Below are positions 9,758 through 21,365 of a stretch of DNA of 64,000 bases, piece by piece. The notes beneath the pieces were generated by a model that was not told where the DNA came from, ran no database searches, and worked only from the letters and a program-made list of their open reading frames with translations. Positions within the stretch are counted from its first letter, which is position 1. Each line of letters begins with the position of its first letter. The DNA is from Gulbenkiania mobilis (lineage in GTDB: Bacteria > Pseudomonadota > Gammaproteobacteria > Burkholderiales > Chromobacteriaceae): positions 124,001-188,000 of the forward strand of contig SMDA01000004.1 in NCBI GenBank assembly GCA_004346645.1, given 5' to 3'. The position numbers and the translations under genes were made by a program.

Positions 9758-10189
9758 ATGTCTTATCTGACCCGGGGAGGTCTGGCGCTGCTTGCTGCGC
9801 TGGCCCTGCCCGCTTGGGCGGCAACGCCCGGCACCCTCTACAAGGACCCGAACTGCGGCTGCTGCGGTGCGTGGAACGAACACATGAAAAAAGGCGGGTT
9901 TGCGCTGGAAACCCGCGCCGATGCCAACATGTCTGCCCTGAAGGACCGCTACCGCGTCCCGGCAGACCTGCGCTCCTGCCATACGGCCGTGGTCGGTGGC
10001 TATGTCTTCGAAGGCCATGTCCCGTCCGACCTGGTGGCGCGCGTACTGAAGGAAAAACCCAGGATCGCTGGTCTGGCGGTGCCAGGCATGCCGCCGGGCA
10101 GCCCCGGCATGGAGAGCCCGACACACCAGCCGTACAAGGTGATCGCCTTCGACCGTGACGGCCGCCGGCAGGTATATGCCTCGCGCTGA
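9758..10189 (+). CDS. DUF411 periplasmic metal-binding protein
   Basis: A 143-residue protein with a signal peptide (residues 1-21, ending LPAWA) and the DUF411 hallmark YKDPNCGCCGAWNEHM (Cys pair CNCGCC-type), followed by LRSCHTAVVGGYVFEGHVP and a PGMPPGSPGME segment. The family is found with copper-resistance genes and is thought to bind copper in the periplasm. GGAG lies at a good distance before the ATG at 9758. It forms a run with the small secreted protein upstream and DUF305 downstream. Confidence 0.88.
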   Translation: MSYLTRGGLALLAALALPAWAATPGTLYKDPNCGCCGAWNEHMKKGGFALETRADANMSALKDRYRVPADLRSCHTAVVGGYVFEGHVPSDLVARVLKEKPRIAGLAVPGMPPGSPGMESPTHQPYKVIAFDRDGRRQVYASR

Positions 10190-10220
10190 CGCCGTAATGT
10201 CTTTTGCCATGACCCATTGC

Positions 10221-10243
10221 GCAGGCTGCCTGGGGCAGCCTGC
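10221..10243 (+). promoter_or_regulatory. Perfect hairpin before the DUF305 ribosome site
   Basis: GCAGGCTGCC-TGG-GGCAGCCTGC is a perfect 10-bp stem with a 3-base loop, ending directly against AGGAG of the next gene. There is no T-run, so it is more likely to stabilise or separate the downstream mRNA, or to gate translation, than to terminate transcription. Confidence 0.6.
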
Positions 10244-10255
10244 AGGAGAACCGAA

Positions 10256-10660
10256 ATGAAAACACTATTGATGCTGGCCGCTGTTGCCACCCTCTCCCTT
10301 TCGGCTGCGCAGGCCGCCACCCCTGCAGCCCCGGCAGCCTGCCCGATGATGCAGGGCGGCGCGCACCCGATGCATGGCATGGCGATGCCCCAGGGGGCGC
10401 AGACTCCGTCCACCCAGGGTTACCTGGCCGCCCATCGCGGCATGATGCAGGGCATGGCGATCCCGTATACCGGCAACGCCGACTATGACTTTGCCGCCGG
10501 CATGGTACCGCACCACCAAGGGGCGGTGGACATGGCCCGTGTAGAGTTGCAGTACGGCAAGGACCCGGAGCTGCGCAAGCTGGCCGAGGAGGTGATTGCC
10601 GCGCAGGAGAAGGAAATCGCCTTCCTCAAGGCGTGGATGGCTGCTCACCCGGCCAAGTAA
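10256..10660 (+). CDS. DUF305 copper-associated periplasmic protein
   Basis: A 134-residue secreted protein: signal peptide to about residue 20 (SLSAAQA), a Met/His-rich stretch ([17 protein letters not shown]), then the DUF305 four-helix core with [16 protein letters not shown] and a Lys-rich last helix. DUF305 proteins are ferritin-like and occur in copper-resistance loci. The ATG at 10256 is preceded by AGGAG; a longer in-frame extension crosses the hairpin and is rejected. It is last in its cluster and followed by two strong terminators. Confidence 0.85.
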   Translation: MKTLLMLAAVATLSLSAAQAATPAAPAACPMMQGGAHPMHGMAMPQGAQTPSTQGYLAAHRGMMQGMAIPYTGNADYDFAAGMVPHHQGAVDMARVELQYGKDPELRKLAEEVIAAQEKEIAFLKAWMAAHPAK

Positions 10661-10667
10661 GGAGCAC

Positions 10668-10704
10668 GGCAGGGTTGGCCGAACCCGCTTCGGCCAACCC
10701 TGCC
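10668..10704. terminator. Perfect 16-bp hairpin built from two TTCGGCCAA copies
   Basis: GGCAGGGTTGGCCGAA (10668-10683) and TTCGGCCAACCCTGCC (10689-10704) are exact inverted copies with a 5-base loop, starting eight bases after the DUF305 stop. The arms contain the 9-mer that recurs through the core of this window. This is the terminator arrangement typical of paired DNA-uptake sequences. Confidence 0.75.
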
Positions 10705-10742
10705 CATGACAAAGCCCGGCTCAGGCCGGGCTTTGTCATGGG
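10703..10742. terminator. Second perfect 18-bp terminator hairpin
   Basis: CCCATGACAAAGCCCGGC and its exact reverse complement flank a TCAG loop, immediately after the previous hairpin and before the convergent receiver gene. Each strand carries CTTTGTC after the GC stem, so it can work in both directions. Confidence 0.75.
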
Positions 10743-10759
10743 CATCAGGAGGCGAGGCG

Positions 10760-11179
10760 TCAGTGGCGGCGGCTGGCGTACTCGTGCACCAGCTCGATAA
10801 AACGGTCCAGGTCGGTCAGCTTGCGTATGAACCCGGCTGCCCGGCTGGGCGGCACGCTGTCCATGCCGGTCAGGAAGACCACCGGTGTCTGGTCCAATAG
10901 CTGCGGGTGCTCCACTTCCAACCGGGCCAGGAAATCGACCCCGGTCATGTCGTACATACGGAAGTCCAGCAGGATGAGATCTGGCGTCTCGATGTCGTCC
11001 AGCACCTGCAGCGCGCGGCTGCCGCTCGCGGCAGTGTGTACCGCATAGCCTTCCATCTCCAGCACCGACTTGTGCAGTTCAAGGATGTCGAGGTCGTCGT
11101 CGACCACCAGGATCGATGCCCCCCGCAGAGTATGTTCTTCACGCATGCCCGTATTTCCGTCCCCCGACCAGCCGCTCAT
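10760..11179 (-). CDS. Single-domain response regulator
   Basis: A 139-residue receiver: acidic pocket VVDDDLD, phospho-acceptor in LILLDFRMYDMTG, Thr in VVFLTGMDS and a final KLTDLDRFIELV helix. The usual Lys of the KP motif is shifted (RKLTD), a small departure from the consensus. It is last in a six-gene signalling operon. The ATG at 11179 overlaps the upstream stop (ATGA); the ATG at 11146 is an alternative. It probably receives phosphate from a kinase in the operon. Confidence 0.85.
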   Translation of the reverse strand: MSGWSGDGNTGMREEHTLRGASILVVDDDLDILELHKSVLEMEGYAVHTAASGSRALQVLDDIETPDLILLDFRMYDMTGVDFLARLEVEHPQLLDQTPVVFLTGMDSVPPSRAAGFIRKLTDLDRFIELVHEYASRRH

Positions 11180-11556
11180 GACAGGCTCACCGGTAAGTGG
11201 CGCGCTACCGCATCGATCAGCACGCCGATATCCACCGGCTTGCGCACCACCTCGGCCACGCCGCCTGCCAGGAAGGGCTCGCTGATGGCGGTGAGCACCA
11301 GCACGGGGATGCGCTGCCACGCCTCGGGCCAGCGGCCGCTGGCCAGCTCTGCCAAGAACTGCGGGCCATCCATCACCGGCATCGTCAGGTCCAGCAGGAT
11401 CAGCGCAGGCAGGGTCTGCGCGCTCTGAAGCGCCTGCAGCGCTTCACGCCCATGCGCCGCAGTCAGCACCTCGAACCCCTCGCTGACCATGATTTCCTCA
11501 AGACATGCCCGGATGTCCGGGTCGTCCTCGACGATCAACAACGTATTAGCTTGCAT
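11176..11556 (-). CDS. Single-domain response regulator
   Basis: A 126-residue CheY-like receiver with IVEDDPD, LILLDLTMPVMDG, VLVLTA and VVRKPVD, giving the complete set of receiver residues. It overlaps the preceding kinase gene by 11 bases and the following receiver by 4, so the operon is translationally coupled. It has no output domain, so it acts through protein contacts or as a phosphate relay. Confidence 0.9.
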   Translation of the reverse strand: MQANTLLIVEDDPDIRACLEEIMVSEGFEVLTAAHGREALQALQSAQTLPALILLDLTMPVMDGPQFLAELASGRWPEAWQRIPVLVLTAISEPFLAGGVAEVVRKPVDIGVLIDAVARHLPVSLS

Positions 11557-12754
11557 CCGATGCCCTATTCCCTTCTACGGGCAGCTCCACGATGAAGGTC
11601 GAGCCCTTGCCCAGTGCGCTTTCCACCCGGATGCTGCCGCCGTGGGCCCGTACGATCTGGTCTACGATGTACAGGCCCAGCCCCAGTCCGCCGATCTGCG
11701 AGGCGGAAACCACCCGCTCGAACTGCTGGAAGATGCGCGCCTGATGTTCTTCAGCAATTCCGATGCCCTCGTCACGCACCGAGAGCCGCGCCCGTCCGTC
11801 ACCCGCCTCCAGTACGATGGTCACCGGCTTGCCCGCCCCATAGCGCATGGCATTGGTCAGCAGGTTGATCACCACCTGTTCCACGCGAAAATGGTCCCAG
11901 TAACCCACGACGGGCCCGGGCACGGTCAGCGTTACCGTGCAGCCCGCTGCGGCCAGCTGTTCGCTGAAACGGTCCACCACATCATGCACCAGTTCGCTCA
12001 GGTCGAAGGTGGCCGGGTGCACCGTCAGGCGTCCGGAGCGGATGCGCGAGATGTCGAGCATGTCGTCGATCAGCCGGATCAGGCGCTGGATCTGCCGATC
12101 GTCGCTTTCCACCATCTTGGCGATCTTGTCGATGGTAAAGGCGGAGGCATCGCCCTTCTTGAGGTAGCGCTGACGCAGCTGGATCTGCAGCTTGAGCGAT
12201 GTGAGCGGAGTCTTGAGCTCGTGCGAGGCGATGGACATAAATTCGTCGCGGATGGTAATTGCCTTGCGCAGCTCCTCCTGGGTCTCGGTCAGCTCCTGCA
12301 ACAGCGCTTCCTGTTCCTGCCGGTTCCTCTCCAGCGTCTCCAGCTGGTGCTTGAGCACCTTACTCTGCCGGTAGAGGTCCACGAACACGTTGACCTTGCT
12401 TTTGACCGTATGGGCGTCCAGCGGCTTGTGCAGGAAGTCCACCGCTCCGCTCTCATAGCCCTTGAAGGCATAGTTGAGCTCACGCCCCCCCGCCGTCACG
12501 AACACAATGGGGATGTGCTTGGTCTTCTCTGTGCCACGCATGAATTCGGCCAGCTCGAAGCCGTCCATGCCCGGCATCTGCACGTCCAGGATGGCCAGGG
12601 CGAAATCGTGCGCCAGGAGCAGCTCCAGCGCCGCATCGCCCGAGGCCGCCTTGTGCACCACCACATCGTCGCGCCGGATCAGGGCCTCCAGCGCCAGCAG
12701 GTTCTCCGGGACGTCGTCGACCAGAAGGATGCGGGTCTTTTCTCTGTGGGGCAT
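11546..12754 (-). CDS. Receiver-histidine kinase
   Basis: A 402-residue soluble hybrid with an N-terminal receiver (LVDDVPEN, LAILDVQMPGMDG, FVTA, LHKPLD; residues 8-125), a short coiled coil (about 130-170), a HisKA domain with SIASHELKTPLTSL (near residue 180) and a HATPase domain (NLLTNAMRYG, VRDEGIGI, GGLGLGLYIV). There is no membrane segment. A receiver placed before the kinase is typical of kinases controlled by another phosphorelay, here presumably the large hybrid kinase upstream. It starts at the CheB stop codon (TAATG-type overlap). Confidence 0.92.
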   Translation of the reverse strand: MPHREKTRILLVDDVPENLLALEALIRRDDVVVHKAASGDAALELLLAHDFALAILDVQMPGMDGFELAEFMRGTEKTKHIPIVFVTAGGRELNYAFKGYESGAVDFLHKPLDAHTVKSKVNVFVDLYRQSKVLKHQLETLERNRQEQEALLQELTETQEELRKAITIRDEFMSIASHELKTPLTSLKLQIQLRQRYLKKGDASAFTIDKIAKMVESDDRQIQRLIRLIDDMLDISRIRSGRLTVHPATFDLSELVHDVVDRFSEQLAAAGCTVTLTVPGPVVGYWDHFRVEQVVINLLTNAMRYGAGKPVTIVLEAGDGRARLSVRDEGIGIAEEHQARIFQQFERVVSASQIGGLGLGLYIVDQIVRAHGGSIRVESALGKGSTFIVELPVEGNRASDAS

Positions 12755-13362
12755 TACGCTTCCTTTTCCAGCCCGGCCAGAAAGCGGCCGATGTCTTTGA
12801 GCGGCAACACGGCCCGGGCAGCGCCCAGTTCCACCGCCGCGGCCGGCATGATGGAAATCATGGCTTCGGCCGGGTCCTGTGCCAGGGTCTGGCCGCCCGC
12901 CTCGCGGATGGCCAGAAGCCCGCGAGCGCCGTCCTGGCTGGCGCCCGTCAACAGCACACCCACCGCACGCTCGCCATAGGCGTCCGCGGCCGACCCGAAC
13001 AGCACGTCGATCGAGGGCCGGGAAAAGTGCACCGGCTCCTCGGTGCTGAGGGCGAAGGTACCGTCCGCCTCCAGAAGCAGATGGTAGCTCGGTGGTGCGA
13101 AATAGATCACGCCCGGCTGCAGGCGTTCCTTCTCGTCTGCTTCCTTGGTGGCCAACCCCACCTTGTACGAGAACACCTCGGCCAGCAGGCTGGGCTCGTC
13201 GGCTGGCAGATGCAGCACCACCACCACCGGCAGAGTGTAGTGCTTGGGCAGCATCGGCAGCACCGTGCCCAGCGCCTCAATACCCCCGGCAGAGGCACCG
13301 ATCACCACCACCGCAAAGCGGCGGGCGGGGCGGGGGGCGGAAGTGGGCGCGGCCGTAGTCAT
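12754..13362 (-). CDS. CheB-type methylesterase, catalytic domain only
   Basis: A 202-residue CheB catalytic domain without the usual N-terminal receiver: VVIGASAGGIEAL (catalytic Ser in GASAGG), HLPADEPS (catalytic His), and LLTGASQDGARGLLAI with the catalytic Asp. The standalone form accompanies CheR and hybrid kinases in non-chemotaxis signalling clusters. The ATG at 13362 overlaps the CheR stop (ATGA). Its substrate methyl groups are unknown; the coiled-coil region of the large kinase is a candidate, by inference. Confidence 0.9.
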   Translation of the reverse strand: MTTAAPTSAPRPARRFAVVVIGASAGGIEALGTVLPMLPKHYTLPVVVVLHLPADEPSLLAEVFSYKVGLATKEADEKERLQPGVIYFAPPSYHLLLEADGTFALSTEEPVHFSRPSIDVLFGSAADAYGERAVGVLLTGASQDGARGLLAIREAGGQTLAQDPAEAMISIMPAAAVELGAARAVLPLKDIGRFLAGLEKEA

Positions 13363-14179
13363 TTCTTGCGGAAAATACGGTCTTCGCGCACCACGGGTTC
13401 GAACAGTTCCGCATAGGCCGAGAACTGTACGGTCTCCTTGGCGCCCAGCCCCAGAAAGCCCCGGCGGCACAGCGATTCGTGGAAGAGGCCGAAGGCCCGG
13501 TCCTGCAGGGCACGGTCGAAGTAGATCAGCACATTGCGGCAGGAAACGAAATGCGTCTCCGAGAACACGCTGTCGGTGGCCAGGCTGTGGTCGGCGAAGG
13601 TCACGTTCTGGCGCAGCGACTTGTCCATGATGGCGGAGTTGTAGGCGGCGGTGTAGTAATCCGAAAACGCCCGCTTGCCCCCTGCCTTCTGGTAGTTCTG
13701 CGTAAACTTGCGCACGCTGTCCGCGCTGTAGATGCCGCGTTCCGCCTTCTCCAGGCTCTGCGGGTTGATGTCGGTCGCGTAGAGGATGGTGCGTTCCAGC
13801 AGGCCTTCTTCATGCAGCAGGATGGCCATCGAGTACACCTCCTCGCCGGTGCTGCAGCCGGCTATCCAGACCTTCAGCGACGGATAGGTGCGCAGCATCG
13901 GAACCACATGCTGGCGCAGCGCCAGGAAATAGGTGGGATCGCGGAACATCTCGCTGACCGGGATCGTGAGGATCTGCAGCAGCCGCATGAAGGCGTCCGG
14001 GTCGTGCAGTACCTTTTCCTGCAGCGCCGACACCGTCTGGCAGCCAAACTGTTGCAGTGCGTATGCCACGCGCCGGCGTAGCGACGCCGGCGAGTAATTG
14101 CGGAAGTCGTGGTTGTATTTCAGGTAGATCGCTTCGATGAGAAGGCGGATCTCGATCTGAAAATTCTCGGGGTAGAGAC

Positions 14180-14183
<4 letters not shown>
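13359..14183 (-). CDS. CheR-type protein-glutamate methyltransferase
   Basis: A 274-residue CheR: an N-terminal helical domain (YNHDFRNYSPASLRRRVAYA), an SAM-binding Rossmann domain with IAGCSTGEEVYSMAI, ILYATDINPQSLEKA, and FVSCRNVLIYFD near residue 210. The start chosen is the GTG at 14183: GGAG lies six bases upstream and it overlaps the kinase stop as GTGA. An earlier GTG at 14207 would add eight residues. It is paired with the CheB-like esterase, with no chemoreceptor or CheA/CheW nearby. Confidence 0.9.
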
Positions 14184-17701
<3,518 letters not shown>

Positions 17702-17919
17702 GAACACGGCCCTTGCTCTCGGCCGTCGTGCGGCCGCCAATGCTGTGCCCGGCCGGGGCCGGGACGGTCTGTCAGGAATAACCGGCAGATGTTAAGCGAG
17801 CGTTCGGTTTTGGTGAAGGCAGCGTGGCAGCCCTCTGCCGCAAGGTTGGCCGAAGGCGAGTTCGGGAATGAAGATTGCCCGGCAGGCCTCGACACCGTCG
17901 TCCACGCTGCGGAACCCTC

Positions 17920-19014
17920 ATGCCCTTCCATCCCCTTACCAGGCGCGTACTGCGCCGAAGCGCCCTCCAGGTACTGATGCTGTGCATCGGCGTGATGCTG
18001 CTGGCCCTGCTGTGGCAGGCAGCCAGCGTATTGCTGGTCCTCTTTTGCGGCGTGCTGCTGGCCCTGTTTTTGTCCGGCTTGGCTGGCTGGCTGAGCAGCC
18101 GCACCGGGCTGGGCTACGGTTGGGCGCTGACTGCGGTGCTGGTCGGGCTGGCCGGGAGCGCGGTTGCCGCTCTTCTCGCGCTGGCACCCAGCGTTTCCGA
18201 GCAAATGGGCGAACTTTGGTCGCGCATGCCACAACTACTGCGTGGCCTCGTTGCACAGATGGAACACTATCCTTGGCTGAACGGGGTGCGGCAGCGCTTG
18301 GCCAGCCTGACAGGCGCGGCGCCTGCCGCTTCGGGCGGCACGCCGGCGCTGCCCACGGGCCAGGCCCTGAGCACGGCCGCGTCGATGTTCTCGGTCACGC
18401 TCGGCGGGCTGGTCAATCTGGTGGTCATCCTGGCGCTGGGGCTTTACCTGGCCGTCAGCCCCACCCTGTATCTGCGTGGGCTGATGCATCTGGTGCCCCC
18501 TGCGCACCGCACCCGTACGCAAGAGGTACTGGCGGCGCTGGGCAGCACACTGCGTCAGTGGCTGGCTGCCCAGCTGATGGCGATGGCGGTGATCGGCTCG
18601 CTGACTACGCTCGGGCTGTGGCTGCTGGACGTGGAGCTGGCGCTGGCGCTGGGGCTCTTTACCGGCGTGCTGACCTTCGTTCCCACCATCGGTCCGGTGA
18701 TCTCGGCGATCCCCCCGGTGCTTTTGGGGTTGGCCGAAGGCCCGGACAAGGCGCTTTATGTGCTGGCGATGTATCTGGGCGTACAGGCCATCGAGGAATA
18801 CCTTGTCACTCCGATGCTGCAGAAGCGCATGGTGTCTCTGGCTCCGGCCGTCACTATCGCAGCGCAGTTCCTGATGGGGGTGCTGGCCGGACCAATGGGC
18901 ATCGTGGTGGCCGCACCGCTGGCGGCTTCGGTGCTGGTGCTGGTGCGTATGCTGTATGTTGAAGGCGCGCTCGGCGATGCAACCGGAGCATCGCCGGCCC
19001 CCCCTGCGCCGTGA
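17920..19014 (+). CDS. AI-2E/PerM-family membrane transporter
   Basis: A 364-residue polytopic protein of the AI-2E transporter (PerM/YdiK/YhhT) family. Hydrophobic segments occur at about 25-75, 150-180 and 205-340, with the family block FVPTIGPVISAIPPVLLGL near residue 250 and QAIEEYLVTPMLQKR near residue 290. Members export small molecules or act as Na+/H+ antiporters; the substrate cannot be read from sequence. The ATG at 17920 is chosen because the upstream extension is hydrophilic. A TTCGGCCAA copy lies just upstream and another inside the gene. Confidence 0.85.
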   Translation: MPFHPLTRRVLRRSALQVLMLCIGVMLLALLWQAASVLLVLFCGVLLALFLSGLAGWLSSRTGLGYGWALTAVLVGLAGSAVAALLALAPSVSEQMGELWSRMPQLLRGLVAQMEHYPWLNGVRQRLASLTGAAPAASGGTPALPTGQALSTAASMFSVTLGGLVNLVVILALGLYLAVSPTLYLRGLMHLVPPAHRTRTQEVLAALGSTLRQWLAAQLMAMAVIGSLTTLGLWLLDVELALALGLFTGVLTFVPTIGPVISAIPPVLLGLAEGPDKALYVLAMYLGVQAIEEYLVTPMLQKRMVSLAPAVTIAAQFLMGVLAGPMGIVVAAPLAASVLVLVRMLYVEGALGDATGASPAPPAP

Positions 19015-19023
19015 GCAGACGCC

Positions 19024-20898
19024 TTAGCGCGCCGGGGTGAGGCGATCCTTGGCAGATTCGCTGTCCCCGTCCACTTCCTCTCCGAGAAAGCCACCACTCT
19101 GGTGGGCCCAGAGCCGGGCGTAAAGACCGTTGCGTGCCAGCAGGCTGGCATGGTCACCCTCCTCCACGATGCGCCCTTGGTCGAGTACGATCAGCCGGTC
19201 CATCGCGGCAATCGTCGACAGCCGGTGTGCAATCGCCACCACCGTCTTGCCTTCCATCAGGCGGTAGAGGCTGGCCTGAATGGCGGCCTCCACCTCCGAG
19301 TCGAGCGCGCTGGTGGCCTCGTCCAGCAGCAGGATGGGGGCATCCTTCAGCATCACCCGCGCAATCGCGATCCGCTGGCGTTGCCCACCGGAGAGCTTCA
19401 CACCGCGCTCGCCCACATGCGCATCGTAGCCGCTACGGCCTCGGGCATCGGTCAGTCGCAGGATGAAGTCGTGCGCTTCGGCCCGCCGCGCTGCGGCCAC
19501 CATCGCCTCGTCGCCGGCGTCGGGGCGTCCGTACAGGATGTTGTCGCGCACCGAGCGGTGCAGAAGCGAGGTGTCCTGCGTCACCATGCCGATCTGGGCA
19601 CGCAGGCTGTCTTGCGTCACGGTTGCGATGTCCTGACCGTCGATGAGGATGCGGCCGGATTCCACATCGTAAAAGCGCAGGAGCAGGTTGACGATGGTGG
19701 ACTTGCCGGCCCCGGAGCGGCCTACGAGGCCGATCTTCTCGCCAGGGCGGATCGTCAGGTTGAGGTGGTCGATCACCGTGCGCTCGCCCCCGTAGGCAAA
19801 CGACACATCCTCGAAGCGGATCTCCCCACGACGGACGGCGAGCGTGCCGGCCTTTGGCGTGTCCACGATGCGGCGCGGACGCGACAGCGTGTTGATGCCG
19901 TCCTGCACGGTCCCGATCTGTTCGAAGAGCGAGGACATCTCCCACATGATCCAGTGGGAGATGCCGTTCAGGCGCAGCGCCATCGCGGTGGACGCGGCCA
20001 CCGCGCCCATGCCCACCTGCCCCTGCGTCCACAGCCACAGCGCCGCCCCGGCGGTGCCGGCGATCAGCAGCATGCTCAGGAGATGGTTCACGATCTCGAA
20101 ACCGCTGACCAGCCGCATCTGCCCGTAGGCGGTGACCATGAAGTCCTGCATCGCGGCGCGGGCGTAGTCTGCCTCACGGCGTGAATGGGAGAAGAGTTTG
20201 ACGGTGGCGATATTGGTGTAAGCATCGGTGATGCGGCCGGTCATCAGCGAGCGGGCATCGGCCTGACGCGCGCCCATCCTGCCCAGACGGGGCACAAAGT
20301 AGGCCACCGCCGCGGCATAGGCCACCAGCCACAGCAGGAAAGGCACCAACAGCCAGGTATCGAAGCGGCCTACCACGATGGCCATGGTGACGAAGTAGAT
20401 GACCACGAACACCAGGATATCGGTGAGGATCAGAATGGTGTCGCGCACCGCGAGCGCGGTCTGCATCACCTTGGCGGCGATACGGCCGGCAAACTCGTCC
20501 TGATAGAAGCCCATGCTCTGGTCCAGCATCAACCGGTGGAAGTTCCAGCGCAGCCGCATGGGAAAGTTGCCCGCCAGGGTCTGGTGCTTCACCATCGTCT
20601 GCAGCGCGATTAACACCGGACTGAACAGCAGGATAGCCGCGAGAAGCAGCAGTGGCCCCTTCTGCTCGGCCCACAGCCGCGATGGGGCAACCTCACTCAG
20701 CCAGTCCACGACATTGCCGAGCATGCTGAACAGCAAGGCTTCAAAAGCGCCGATCAGCGCGGTCAGCAGCGTCATCGACAAAATGTAGGGGCGCAGCCCC
20801 TGCGTGCTGGCCCACAGGAAGGCGAACAGCCCTTTGGGCGGCAGCTCGGGCGCCTGGGACGGGTAAGGATGCAGCAGTCTTTCAAAGAAACGGTACAC
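19024..20898 (-). CDS. ABC exporter, fused permease-ATPase
   Basis: A 624-residue half-transporter of the MsbA/multidrug type: six membrane helices (about residues 40-330) and an ATPase domain with LVGRSGAGKSTIVNLLLRF (Walker A near 410), KLSGGQRQRIAIARVML (signature), ILLLDEATSALDSEVE (Walker B) and the His switch AIAHRLST. It would act as a homodimer in the inner membrane. It is convergent with the AI-2E-type gene (9 bp between stops). The substrate is unknown; the long N-terminal extension before the first helix is common in the YddA/uncharacterised exporter subgroup. Confidence 0.9.
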   Translation of the reverse strand: MYRFFERLLHPYPSQAPELPPKGLFAFLWASTQGLRPYILSMTLLTALIGAFEALLFSMLGNVVDWLSEVAPSRLWAEQKGPLLLLAAILLFSPVLIALQTMVKHQTLAGNFPMRLRWNFHRLMLDQSMGFYQDEFAGRIAAKVMQTALAVRDTILILTDILVFVVIYFVTMAIVVGRFDTWLLVPFLLWLVAYAAAVAYFVPRLGRMGARQADARSLMTGRITDAYTNIATVKLFSHSRREADYARAAMQDFMVTAYGQMRLVSGFEIVNHLLSMLLIAGTAGAALWLWTQGQVGMGAVAASTAMALRLNGISHWIMWEMSSLFEQIGTVQDGINTLSRPRRIVDTPKAGTLAVRRGEIRFEDVSFAYGGERTVIDHLNLTIRPGEKIGLVGRSGAGKSTIVNLLLRFYDVESGRILIDGQDIATVTQDSLRAQIGMVTQDTSLLHRSVRDNILYGRPDAGDEAMVAAARRAEAHDFILRLTDARGRSGYDAHVGERGVKLSGGQRQRIAIARVMLKDAPILLLDEATSALDSEVEAAIQASLYRLMEGKTVVAIAHRLSTIAAMDRLIVLDQGRIVEEGDHASLLARNGLYARLWAHQSGGFLGEEVDGDSESAKDRLTPAR

Positions 20899-20976
20899 GG
20901 GAGACTCCGTTAAAGAACAGGTGCCCCGCCCCCGAGGGACGGGAGCGGAGCACAGGATACGATGGAACGGGCGCAG

Positions 20977-21306
20977 CTAGCGCCGGGACAGCGCCGACAA
21001 CGCGTCGCGGATCGGTCCGGTCTCGGTGGGACGGACGAGGCGGGCCACTTCCTGGCCATCCTGCAGGAACACCAGCGTGGGCCACAGCTTGACCCTGAAG
21101 GCGCGCCCCAGGCGTCGACCCCGGCCATCTTCGATCTTGAGGTGCGCCACCTCGGGGAACCCGGACAATGCTTCGGCCAAGGGACGTTGCGCGCCCTGGC
21201 AATGGCCGCACCACGGCGCGCCAAACTCCAGCAGCACCGGCCCCGGCAGGGCCGCCACCGCCTCGGCCGTGGGTTCGGATGCAGCATAAACGGTATTGAT
21301 CGGCAT
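20977..21306 (-). CDS. Thioredoxin-family protein
   Basis: A 109-residue thioredoxin-fold protein with the redox motif APWCGHCQGAQRPL (CGHC, as in protein disulfide isomerases rather than the usual CGPC) and the cis-proline segment KLWPTLVFLQDGQEV. There is no signal peptide, so it is cytosolic. GGGAGG lies six bases before the ATG at 21306; a much longer in-frame extension is rejected for that reason. It has the same strand as the ABC exporter 79 bp downstream. Confidence 0.88.
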   Translation of the reverse strand: MPINTVYAASEPTAEAVAALPGPVLLEFGAPWCGHCQGAQRPLAEALSGFPEVAHLKIEDGRGRRLGRAFRVKLWPTLVFLQDGQEVARLVRPTETGPIRDALSALSRR

Positions 21307-21365
21307 GACAGCCTCCCTGTTACAGAAACACATCGGTTTCTTGGCAGCGGCAATGCCTGCCGGCT

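Noticed and set aside
10221..10243. AGGCTGCCTG resembling a Neisseriaceae DUS dialect (AGGCTGCCTGAA)
   Set aside because: Only one instance, lacking the final AA and explained by a perfect hairpin. The repeated signal in this window is TTCGGCCAA.
11489..12979. A 496-residue open frame opposite the receiver-kinase gene
   Set aside because: It runs antisense to clear receiver, HisKA and HATPase motifs, has no ribosome site and shows low-complexity His/Gln composition.
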